Shown here: piece after piece, positions 1 through 10,239 of the stretch
Layout of the letters: every line of letters starts with the position of its first letter
Position numbering within the stretch: position 1 is the stretch's first letter
NCBI GenBank assembly: GCA_947683625.1
Contig: CANTUR010000114.1
Coordinates: 1,674,001 to 1,738,000 of the forward strand
Length of the DNA stretch: 64,000 nt
From: Mallotus nudiflorus
Lineage: Eukaryota; Streptophyta; Magnoliopsida; Malpighiales; Euphorbiaceae
Direction of reading: 5' to 3'
Translations under genes and position numbers: made by a program
The notes under the pieces: model-generated
What the model saw: only the letters and a program-made list of their open reading frames with translations
Database searches by the model: none
What the model was told of the DNA's origin: nothing

Positions 1-131
1 GCTATGTTCGTGTCTTTTATTCTTTTCCTATTTCAGCTAACACAATTTTATCTTACAGCTGAAGTTTTGAAGTTCTTAAATATTCCCAAAGGTGTACGCC
101 GTGTGCTTTTTAGAACGCTAAATTCAGACAG

Positions 132-961
132 GTAAAATATCTTCCAATCGTGTAGTTGATCATTCACACAGGCAAATTTGCTATAATTTGTTTAAAAATA
201 GCAAATTTGCTATAAAAAGCAATTGAGTAAATTAGTAAATAGATAAAGATTGATTTTATAACAGTGACATCGCAAATTTCATTTTTATGTTGCAACATTT
301 ATTAGTGAAATTATGGGATCATTTTGATAAAATGATTTTTGCTTAAATAGATAAAATTACTGTATTTGGAGTAAAAATGAAAATGAAATTTTTTTAATAG
401 AAATTTAATTAGTAATGTTATAGAGATTTGGAATTTATTACGGATTGTAATATCACAACTTGTGACATGTATTACTATGTCTCTATTTTATCAGAATGCT
501 TTTTGGACATTTTAAGTAATTATTTTATTAATTTTTTTAAAAAATTATATAAAAATTATAAGTGTTTAAATTTTTACACAATAAGTATAACTTAAGTTTT
601 AAATTTTAAAAAACATAAATTTTAAAAAAATTAAATTTCAAAAAAAATAAAATATAAAAATATAAAAATTTATTAACGTTGAGGGCATTTTTAGAATTGC
701 TCCCAAATAGTATTTTATCTTGTTCACCTAGTGACAAGTATTATCATTCTTATTAAATATAGTAAATATGTAAATAGACAATAATGCATTTGTCAAACGT
801 TTCATTCTAGCTATGGAATGTTTTTTTTTTTTTTTCCTTTTTTTTTTCTTTTTGGTATTTGAAATGGTTAACATAAGGCGAAGATCATTATAAAATTTGT
901 TCGTGGTAGGTTATTGGATAAAGATTCTAGTACACTTTAGCTGTCTTTTCTCTTGGACATC
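132..961. other. Left part of the expanded intron 3 of locus 1
   Basis: AT-rich non-coding sequence between the exon-3 donor (gt at 132-133) and the first inserted LTR. It holds long A and T runs, including a T tract near 820-850. I see no gene or bounded repeat here. Confidence 0.6.
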
Positions 962-2498
962 TATTGGGTTTCGTGATACAAATGTAGTAGAAATATAAAA
1001 ATTTTATCATGTTCTAAAATCCGAATCCATATAATTCAACTACTTGATTAAATTTAGGGTTTCAAGAATCTTACCAAAATGCAGAAAAGGTAAGAGAATC
1101 TGGAAGGATGAGAGGAGGTTTAATCCAGTGACACCTTACCTTGACCTTTTGTTTTGATTTAGATTCAAATTTTAGGCGTCCTTAAAAGAATTTGTCCTCA
1201 AAAGAATCCGTCCTCCAAAGGTATCCACACGAACATGCCTTGATCAAAACAATTTGTGTGTGTGCTAGCATGACTTGGTTGTCTCACAACTCAAGAACAA
1301 AACTCTCTTTGATTTCATTTTTCTCAAAATACAGAGAAAGCTAATTTTAGGTGGCTCACTCAATTGATCTCTATCAAACCCTAGAGAACATAACATATAT
1401 ATAGAGTTCTCAATTAGGGTTTCACTTACCAAACCCTTTTTGGTAAATAGCCATTAATTCGAATTTTATTTATTTAAAATAAAATCAGTAATATATTTAT
1501 TATTTATTTAGATAACAATTATCATAAATAAATAGTTAAACATATTTATTTTCAAAGAATTTAACTAGGCTGAATAAGCCTATAATCATTTTGGGTTTCT
1601 TCTAAGTGTGTGACTCTATAGGCTCACATAACATTAACAGTGAGCTTAAATCTCTATTTAGGCCTATAAGTCATATGTGGCCTCTAGCAAGACATTATGA
1701 CTACTTAAGTCATGTGAAGTCAATAATCCGACATAACCTAATTACAGTGAACATTATAGTCCCTTTATCACATGATATTTGTATTGAACATAAAGTATAG
1801 AATGTCATCTTTATATAGTTCAGTAATAGTATGACTTGATTCTAAGTAGACTGAAAATGATAACTCTTTATCAAATCATTTTAGCATGACCATGCATTTT
1901 TCTTCAGTTTAACTCATCAATGGGCCTATAGATATCTCACTCATATTAATGAGGGATAAATTCCTTCTCAATCACTCACATTCTTCACATAACTCCTTTC
2001 ATATCCAATAACATTCTATTTAATCATCCAGTTAAAGATAATGTTAAAATGTGTTAAAACATAAAACAACTATGTAGAAAACCATGGTTATTTCAAGGTT
2101 AAAGGACTTAAACAATATCACTATAATGAGAAATACTTATGACAATAATCTATGTAGTATTCTCATAGTGAGTCAATCCAATACATGATTTTTTATCATG
2201 TACCTATGAGTTGACTTAATATCTCATATCCATGATTAGTAAAATATAATCATCAGTTGATATCATACTAGCCTTATTAATATTTATACAATAAATATAT
2301 GGCTAGGGATAATTAGAATAGAACTCTTATTTTAATCTAAGGGTTTTACTCTCAAATCACATACTTAATGACCTTAGTAAGAATTAACCATTCAAATAAT
2401 GATCATAAAAGGAATGATAATGGAAATGCCTCTTTATTAATAAAATACAAATGTCAATACATAATAACAAATGATTGATCTAGTGTATATCACTAACA
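962..2498 (-). mobile_element. Solo LTR, about 1.54 kb, TSD ACATC
   Basis: A 1537-bp block flanked by perfect 5-bp direct repeats ACATC (957-961 and 2499-2503). Its reverse complement begins TGTTAGTGATAT and is clearly the same family as the plus-strand LTR at 39128-42134. The other end should be TG on the plus strand but reads TATTGGG, one base changed from the expected TGTTGGG. A TATA-like run near 1396-1404 (reverse orientation) fits an LTR promoter. No primer-binding site or coding sequence adjoins it, so it is a solo LTR left by recombination between two LTRs. It lies inside intron 3 of cyclase locus 1. Confidence 0.85.
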
Positions 2499-2565
2499 AC
2501 ATCTACTTTGATTTTTTTTTTGATCGAGTTCTACTTTGGTTGTTGTTTACTCTCATCCCTTTTGC

Positions 2566-2931
2566 TAGGGGTGTCCAAGGCTATCAAATTAATCAAACAA
2601 AAAATCAAACTAACCTAATTTGGTTCAATTTATTTGAGTAAAATTTTTAATTTTTTGAATCAAATTGATTAGAAATTTTAGTTCGGTTGATTTTTTGTTC
2701 AACAAATTATGTTAACTAACTTTTAATATATTTTTTACTTTATAATTTTTAAATATTATAATAATGAAATAAAAATTAAAATAATTGATATTTTTAAAAA
2801 TTTTGATTATTTCAATCTATTCAGTTTTCATTTTAAAATTTTTCGGTTATTTTAGTTCGGCTTTCTAGTTTGGTTCGGTTTGGTCAAAAAATAGTTCAAA
2901 ACCAACTGAATTGACTGAATGCACACCCCTA
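2566..2931. mobile_element. MITE-like element with 9-bp terminal inverted repeats
   Basis: The 366-bp block starts TAGGGGTGTCC and ends GCACACCCCTA, giving inverted termini TAGGGGTGT/ACACCCCTA. Between them are runs of the type ggttcggtttggtt and aaccaactgaatt, typical of a very common non-coding plant repeat with AGGGGTGT ends. No coding capacity and no clear TSD were found, so the superfamily is not assigned. It also sits in intron 3 of cyclase locus 1. Confidence 0.55.
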
Positions 2932-3346
2932 CTTTTTACTGCTAATTAATTGAGTTTTGTGATAGTTTCTAATGACTTTATTTTGTTTGGTTGCATCAAC
3001 AATGTGAGCATGAATCAAGAAAATTTAGGGATTTAAAATTTTTGGAATCATATTAAATTCTGAAAATTTTAAAATTAAAATCTTTACTATTAGTATCAAA
3101 TATAAAAATTTTCATATCAGTACCATTCCATTTTTCACAACTATTCGGTACAGAGATTCAGTTCTTTTGGAACGAATCGGTATGATATGATTTAAAACAG
3201 GTTTTGGGAATGTATATAATACACAAATTTATATTATTGATTGAATTTTTACAAATAAATAGTAAAAGTTTGTGTATGTTTATACATTTTTGTATAAACA
3301 TATATTTATTATATATTTTCGGCAAAAATATTATGTATGTTTAATC

Positions 3347-3389
<43 letters not shown>

Positions 3390-4294
3390 AAATCATATAT
3401 ATATTAATAAATTATTAAATATAATAAAATTATATTTTATCATAAAAATAACCTAACTTTTTTTGTTTTTATTTGCAAGATCATTACTTGCTTTAATTAA
3501 AATGATATAGTGTTGGGTATAACTATGTTGTTTTTGTTATCTATATATGTATTAGTATACAATAAAATAAAATTATAATAACACGATTTACCACATTAAT
3601 TTAAAATAATATAAATAAGATTAGATTCCTTAATAATAATTTATAAGTTATTAAATATAATAATAAAAATATATTTTAATCAATAAAAATGATTTTTCTC
3701 TTATTTTTATTTGTAATATCACTACTTTTTTTAATAAAAAAGATTTAGTGTTGGGAAAAATTACGTCGTTTTGATTATCTATAATATATATGTTTATATA
3801 TGTATTAGTATACAATAAAAATAATAATTATAACAATATTATTTAGCTCATTGTTTTAAATAATATCAATATGATTAGATTACTTACTAAAAAAAAAATA
3901 ATATTTTAATAAATAAATTATTCAATTTGAAATCATATAATGTTAAATTTCTTATTTTCATATTTTTAGTTTAAATTAAAATATAACGGGCATTCTATAA
4001 TTTTACTTGTCGTTGATAATAATAACAATTTTTTTATTTCTCATGTTTTAAGTTAAATTATATTGGAATGGACGTTTCATAATCTTATTTATTAATTGAG
4101 TTATTTGAAACTATTCAATGCGAATTTTCTTATTTTCATATTTTAAGTTTATATTGTAATATAATAGAAATTTCATATTTTTTACTTGTCAATTTAATAA
4201 TAATAATATTTTGTTAGTAACTTATTTATCATATTTTAAGTGCAAAACATATTAATTTTTATCATATATTATTATACATATGCTACTTAATATG
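2932..4294. other. AT-rich intron sequence, remnant of an older repeat
   Basis: Non-coding, with a (TA)16 tract and related sub-blocks around 3420-3560 and 3640-3800 that repeat the same order of phrases (a TTGGG phrase, then a long AT stretch with tacaataaaa). Phrases such as gttcggt and ggtacgg-type words resume at 9230-9420 beyond the copia element. The copia element therefore appears to have landed inside this older repeat. Confidence 0.45.
3353..3384. repeat. (TA)16 microsatellite
   Basis: Uninterrupted TA dinucleotide run of 32 bases inside the AT-rich intron sequence. Confidence 0.9.
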
Positions 4295-4516
4295 TGAAGA
4301 ATAAAATTTAGAGAAAAGAAGAGAAAATTCAAGGGAAATATGTTTTCGTATATACATAAAAGAGATGTTACAACCCTTATATATACACATAGGAAACCTA
4401 TTCACATTCTAATTAGGAATATAATAACATCCTAAAAAAATAAATATTTTTTTTCCTAATTGTATACAAGTATTTATTTCCTAATATATACAATCAAAAT
4501 ATTTACTTCCTCAACA
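4295..4516 (-). repeat. 3' LTR of the 4295-9162 copia element
   Basis: 222 bases, TG...CA ends, matched along its length by 8941-9162. The polypurine tract abuts its inner side. Confidence 0.88.
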
Positions 4517-4599
4517 CTCCCCTTCAAGTTGGTGAATGTATGTCAATTATTCCTAACATGCCAAGTGAGTTGTAAAATGATTTTTTGGATATAGCCTTC

Positions 4600-5090
4600 A
4601 TGGGGATGTTAGCTAGTTAAGTCTGAGAAAAAACAAATGGAAGATTAACTGTTTATTGATTCAAATGATCTTTGATGAAATACCGATAAATCTCTACATG
4701 CTTAGTTCAATCATGTTGAACCAGGTTATTTGCAATTGCTATGGCTACCTTATTATCACAATGTAATAACATAGGCTTCAGATATTTTAGTCCTAAATCT
4801 TAAACAATTCACCTTATCTAGAGCAACTCACACACTCCATGAGCCATACCTCTAAACTTAGTTTTAGCATTCGACCTTGCTACAACTTTCTGTTTCTTGC
4901 TTCTCCAAGTAACCAAATTCTTTCCAACAAACGTAAAGTACCCAGATATTGATTTTCAATTAGTTTGATCTTTGATCCAATCAGCATCTGTATAACCAGT
5001 AATTTCATAATCCTTATTTCTCTTAAAGAATAAACCTTTGCCTGAAGAAGACTTTAGATATCTTAATACTTGGTATACTGCACCTATATG
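4600..5090 (-). pseudogene. Copia RNase H remnant
   Basis: Minus-strand translation shows pieces of the copia RNase H domain, including HCDNKVAIAIANNL (about 4700-4770) followed by a TKHVEIYRYFI-like segment. The reading is broken by stops and frameshifts. It lies at the 3' end of the element, directly upstream of the polypurine tract, as expected. Confidence 0.7.
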
Positions 5091-5379
5091 TTCTTTATTC
5101 AGAGAATGCATAAACTAACTTACAACACTTACTACATAAGCAATATCCAACCGAGTATGAGATAAGTAAATCAACCTTTCTACCACCCTTTAACACTAAT
5201 ATTTATTAGTTGGGACTTGAACTCCTAGGTTTGATAGTCCATGGTTGACTTTAATTGGAGTCTCAGTTAGCTTACAATCAAGCATGTCCATTTCTATTAG
5301 TAGATCCATTACATATTTTCATTGGCAGAGAAAAATCCCCTGAGCTAATCTTGTAACTTCAATCTTGAAAAAATACTTT

Positions 5380-6060
5380 AACTTACCTAAATTCTTATGT
5401 TTAAACTCGGCTGCTAACTGTCTTTGTAATATTGTTGTCTCACTCAGATAATTTTCAATGACCACCATATCATCAATAAACACAATCAGAGTGGTGATTT
5501 TACCTAACTTTTATTTAATGAATAACATATGATCAACATCACTCTGCTTATAACTGAGCTTCCTCATGAAAGTTGGGAGTCGTCCAAATCATTCTTGAGG
5601 TGATTACTTGAGTTCATACAGTGTCTTTTTAGTTTGCACACTCAGTCAGTACATCTTGTTCTGGGTGGTGGCTCCATATACACTTCTTCATTTATAGTTC
5701 TATTCAAAAAAGCATTATTCATATTAAATTGCTGTAGTGGCCAGTCTAGGTTGGCAGCTAAGGAAATAAGAACTCGAATGGTATTCATTTTTCCTACTGG
5801 AATAAATGTATTTTTATAGTTAATTCCATACTTCTGAGTATATCCTTTTGTTATCAATCGAGCTTTATATTAATTAATGCTTCAATTTGGATTGAGTTTG
5901 ACAGTAAATATCCATCTCCCCCCACTGTTTTCTTTCCTTCAGGGAGTGGAACAAGATCCTATATGCAATTCTTCTGCAATGCCTTCATTTTATCATTCAT
6001 GGCTTTCTTCCAACCCGAATCAACTAAAGCTTCCTGCACATTACTTATAATAGATACAAT
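5380..6060 (-). pseudogene. Copia reverse transcriptase remnant
   Basis: The longest open piece is 5642-5857, reading KGYTQKYGINYKNTF then LDWPLQQFNMNNAFLN. These match the copia reverse-transcriptase words for 'KGYTQ..GIDY..TF' and 'QLDV.NAFLNG'. Upstream, the KARLITKG start of the domain is visible. The frame closes after EVYMEPP and the catalytic YVDD region is scrambled, so no polymerase could be made. Confidence 0.75.
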
Positions 6061-6899
6061 AGATAATTGATTCATAGTAGATGCATGAGATTTAGAAAAT
6101 GATCGGTTGATGTGAAATTATGGATATGATATTTAGCTTTGGCATAAAGGTCCAGATCATATTATTTTTTTGGAATCCCTTATTGACTCTAGAAAGATAA
6201 CGAAGCTCGATATTTGGAGGTACTAGGGGAGATGAGTTTAACTTATTATGCATATTCAGAGTTTTTTTAGCTTCTAATATGGGCTAGGAAGATGTACTAT
6301 CTTAATTTATTTCAAGTCTGAGCAAGATACTTGAATTTTTATCAATTATTCATTTAGATGAGATGCTTGGACTACTCGAAACATTAGATGTCTGTCTAGG
6401 TGAGATGCTCAAAACATTTGAGATACTTGGAATACTCTAACTTTAGATGTCTGTCAAGGTAAGATGCTCGAAACATCTGAGATACTCGGAACACTTAAAA
6501 CTTTAGATGTTTGTCAAGGTGAGATACTTAAAACATATGAGATACTTAGAGTGCTATCTTAAAAAATGCTTGAAATTCTCTCCCCTTGAAGAGAGCACTC
6601 AGATTGGGTGAAGAAGGGAGCATTTTCATAAAACTGAACATCCCGAGTTACATACATCTTCTTTGCATTCAGATCATAACATCGATATCTCTTTTGTAAA
6701 TCCATATAGCCAATAAAGATACATTGGATAGCTCTAGGATCCAATTTGTTGAGTTTCTAATAAATATATACTGAGTATCCAAAGACTCGGGGCTTAAAAT
6801 TATTGAGAGGTAGAAATATGAAAAGTTCCTAAAGTTTCTAAAGAGGCATTTTGAAATTGAGTACTTTTGATGGAGTTTGGTTTATAAGATATGCAATGG

Positions 6900-7620
6900 A
6901 TCGAGCAGCCTCTCCCTAGTATTCTTGAGAAACATTCATGTCAAACAATGATGCTCAGATGACTTCCAATAACTATTAATTCTTCCGTCCTGCTATACCA
7001 TTCTGTTAGGGAGTGTCAGCATAGGATGTTTGGTGGTGAATGCCATGCTTGTGGTAAAAATCTTTAAAAGCCGCGTTAAGATACTTTCTACCATTGTCAG
7101 ATTGCAAGACTTGAATTTTATTCTGGTATTGCATAGCCACCATTTTATACAGGCCCTGAAAAGTAAAGCACACATCTCCCTCATTTAAAAGTAATGATAC
7201 CCAGGTTATCCGGGTACATTCATCAATAAACATTACAAAATATTGAGCACTAGACAGAGAAGGAATCCGAGCAGGTCCCTATACATCAGAATGAATGGTC
7301 ATAAATGGAATTGAATTTTTATTATAACTTGGTACATATGAAATCCAGTGGCTTTTTGCCAATTCATAAATATCACAATTGAATTCAGAGTTTATGGTAC
7401 TCAAAAATAATTTTGGTTTTATTTGTCTAAGATAATGAAAAGAAAGATGACCAATATGATGTTGCCATAATAACTTGGCCTTTAGCCGAGCAACTTCTAC
7501 CAACCCTATTGACTTGACTTGACTTCTGACTTGGATCATTATGCAAATCAAGATAGTACAACTTGCCATGTTTAACACTAGAGCCAAGAATTCAGTGTGT
7601 TGCAATATCCCGAAATACAT
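6900..7620 (-). pseudogene. Copia GAG-pre-integrase and integrase remnant
   Basis: Minus strand: the HH zinc segment (HIGHLSFHYL) followed by the integrase core (FIDECTRITWVSLL ... LQSDNGRKYLN ... HGIHHQTSYADTP). The DE core residues D(ID) and D(SDNG) are recognisable. The frame ends at 7006-7008 with TAA, where the family has Gln in Pro-Gln-Gln-Asn-Gly. A second stop cluster separates the zinc segment from the core. Confidence 0.8.
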
Positions 7621-7859
7621 AATAATTAGGATAAAATTTGATAGTGCAATTTAAGATTTCAATGATTTGGCCAATAGATAGTAGATTACAAAAAAGAGAT
7701 TGAATAACAAAAACAATATCTAGATTGAGAGAGTCAGAGTTAGATACTGATCCTTTATGGGTGACTGGTGTTATGCCTCCATTAGTAGTCAGGATACTTT
7801 ATTGGGTTGATGGTCAAATGGATGTAAGATGGTGAGTGGAGTTTTTCCTATGATCAGTA

Positions 7860-8860
7860 GTACCTGTATTAATAATCCATGTATTATTTCAAGTAATATT
7901 TTTCATACTTGATGTTGAATCAATATCACCACTTGCTTTAGTAGAGGTGGTAATTACAACTTTTTTGAGTTTTTTATGAGGTTTTCTATTGAAATCTCAC
8001 CATTTCGGATATCCCATAATTTTATAGCACTATTCCTTGGAGTGTTCAACTTTGCCATAGTAAGTACAAGTGTATGTGATGGACTTACTTAGTACTTTCC
8101 TTTTGAATTGAGGACGAGTCTGAGTTGCTACAAGTATCGCATGGTCCAACAAAATCTTCAGCTCTTCCATCGTATGCCGCTAGTTGTGATCTCTCCACAC
8201 ATATGCATAACTAGACTTGAGATTAAAAGGTGGATCCTTCTATAGTACTTCACTCCGAGCATTATTAAATTTCGAATCCAACCCAACTAGGAAAATATGT
8301 GTTTGAAGCTGGGTAATATGCTTATGGAGTGATACTACTCCATTAACATCCTCCCTTTGAGCACAAGTCTAGGCATTCATTTCCTAAAATATTCTAACTA
8401 GATCATTATAATATGGAGGTAACGGCCTACCATTCTGACGTGTAGCGAATGATTTCCGGTTTAATTCAAATAATTGAGTTTCATTAGATCCATTATAGAA
8501 AGTTTTTGAGACAACATCCCATATCTCCTTTGTTGCTAGAAAACGGATGAATATCTGCATTAATGTTGGACTTATGGAATTAATCAGCCAACTTTTGACT
8601 CGGTTATTATCAATAAGCCAAGTCTCCAAAGCTTTATCTCATACTGGTGGTTTTGGTGTTGTACTAATAAGGAAGCTAGATTTATTTCTGGCTCTAATTC
8701 CTATCTCAATGAGTTGTGACCATAGAGGATAGTTTGTATCATCAAGAATAATTCCCATAGAAAAGAGAGAATTATCTTGAAGAGTTTGAATAAAATTGGG
8801 TGTTCCATGAGATACGATGAATGTATTTTCAGTGGTTATGATTTCAAAAATTCAAGAGAT
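7860..8860 (-). pseudogene. Copia gag and protease remnant
   Basis: The gag reading shows NYPLWSQLIEI, KALETWLIDNNRVKSWLIN and the EIWDVVSKTFYNGSNETQLFELN segment typical of copia gag proteins (open piece 8384-8629). A decayed zinc-knuckle region follows near 8010-8070 and a WIINTGTTDH protease-like motif near 7880. Several in-frame stops are present. Confidence 0.7.
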
Positions 8861-8940
8861 TCAAAGGATAAGAGAAGAAAAAAATATAATTTTAAAAATG
8901 TCATAAAAAAATCAATTTCAATAAGTATGCTCGAATATTA

Positions 8941-9162
8941 TGAGAAATAAAATTTAGAGAAAAAAAGAGAAAATTCAAGAGAAATATATTTTCATATATA
9001 CATAAAAGAAATGTTACAACCCTTATATATACATATAGGAAATCTATTCACATCCTAACTAGGAATAAAATAACATCATAAATAAAATAAAAACTTTATT
9101 CCTAACTGTATACAAATATTTACTTCCTACTATATACAATCAAAATATTTACTTACACAACA
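8941..9162 (-). repeat. 5' LTR of the 4295-9162 copia element
   Basis: 222 bases, TGAGAAATAAAATT at the left and CAACA at the right, collinear with 4295-4516. Confidence 0.88.
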
Positions 9163-9523
9163 ATATAACTACTTAATAATACAATGAAAAATATATAATT
9201 AAGTTCATTACTATTATTCATATTTATATATTATTTATTAATATTCGATTTTCAGTTCGATACAGTTTTTAGTTCGATTTTTTGTAAATATCCAATACCA
9301 TACTAAATTAGTCACAAATTTTAGTTTGATTCCGTTTGGGATCAAAATTATTTGATCCAATATGATTTTATTATCTTTCAATTCTGTATTTTAGTTCAAT
9401 TTAGTATTTTTTCTATCCCGTGCTATGAATTGCCTTGGTTCACATAATTATTTGTTTGAAGAATTGAAGAGACCTGCTGAAATTAACAATATTCATCTAA
9501 AAAAAAATCTAATTCCATCTCGG
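9163..9523. other. Right part of the expanded intron 3 of locus 1
   Basis: Starts with the TSD copy ATATA and a flank resembling the left flank of the copia element. It continues with the older repeat (several ttcgattttag-type phrases) and ends at the mutated acceptor GG (9522-9523). No gene seen. Confidence 0.55.
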
Positions 9524-10239
9524 GAAGCTTATGTTCAAACCTCAGTTCGACGCAAACTATGTGGGATTCACAGAGGATGGAGCAACGTGGTTGGTAGAGA
9601 ACACTGACATCAAGTTGATTGGTAAGCTGTTTTTAACCTTCAATGCTTTTGATGTAAATAGTGAGGGTTTATTTGCCAACTAATGTTGAATCTCATTCAC
9701 TTATCACTTGTCAATTGTAGGACTTGATTACTTATCTGTTGCTGCCTACAGCGATTTGACTCCTGCTCATCTTGTCTTTTTAGAAGGCAGGGTAAGAATT
9801 GTTGTTCGCTGATTCAAAGCTGTTTATCATTGCAAAAAATATAGTTTAATATTGAGAATAGATGTCCACTCCCAAATCCGATTCTGCAGCTTGTATAGTA
9901 GAAAACCAAAACGGTGCTGTGGATGCATTTCTTAAGGTCTGATGATATAACTTCTGTTTAGGCTAATTGGACTGATTTCTTTTTTGAACGGTATTTAGGA
10001 TTCAACAGCCTACAATAATAGAGCAATCCAGAAATTTTCACCCCCATTTGCATTTGATAAAAGTAAAATATGCAAACACTTATTACTGTAACAATGTTTT
10101 TTTTTTCCTTCAGGAAACCATTCTTGTGGAAGGCCTAAAACTTGATGATGTTCAGCTGGGAATATACTCTGTCCATTGCTTACTTTTAAGGTTGCTTGGT
10201 GCTGAGGGGTCTCCGACAAGATGCATTCTCATAAAATGA

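Larger units (their letters stand above)
4295..9162 (-). mobile_element. Ty1/copia retrotransposon with both LTRs, degenerate
   Basis: Two 222-bp direct repeats (4295-4516 and 8941-9162), both starting TG and ending CAACA, bound a 4868-bp element. The flanks are ATATG (4290-4294) and ATATA (9163-9167), a TSD with one mismatch. The polypurine tract lies just inside the left LTR (reverse complement gaaggggag next to TGTTGAGG), which fixes the minus orientation. A degenerate primer-binding site adjoins the right LTR. On the minus strand the internal order is gag, protease, integrase, reverse transcriptase, RNase H, the copia order. All frames are broken by many stops, and the LTRs differ at roughly two dozen sites, so it is old and inactive. 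Confidence 0.9.
59..10239 (+). pseudogene. Cyclase-family (kynurenine formamidase-like) locus 1, 5' end outside window, probably splice-defective
   Basis: Exons 3 to 6 of a plant cyclase-family gene are visible at 59-131, 9524-9621, 9721-9791 and 10114-10239 (stop TGA). Their lengths of 73, 98, 71 and 126 match the three intact paralogues to the right, and the frame is open throughout. Exon 3 encodes the segment ending VLFRTLNSDR, exon 4 carries WLVENTDIKLIG, and exon 6 ends RCILIK. Intron 3 is about 9.4 kb here against 103-238 bases in the paralogues, because a solo LTR, a MITE and a copia element sit in it. The exon-4 acceptor at 9522-9523 reads GG, where every paralogue has AG, so normal splicing should fail. 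Signal peptide, metal-binding motif and exon 2 lie upstream of the window. Family members hydrolyse amide or lactam substrates with a bound metal; this copy's activity is unknown. It could still be a gene if another acceptor is used or if the GG is an assembly error. Confidence 0.8.

Noticed and set aside
1606..1800. A 64-codon frame near 1.6-1.8 kb and a similar one on the minus strand at 41386-41571
   Set aside because: They are the same part of two copies of one LTR family and have no domain; they are chance frames in a repeat.
6361..6560. Tandem array around the repeated gagatgctcgaaaca-type phrases
   Set aside because: The imperfect repeats (about 60-70 bases each) lie within the degenerate copia pol linker and look like local slippage in the element; no independent feature is supported.
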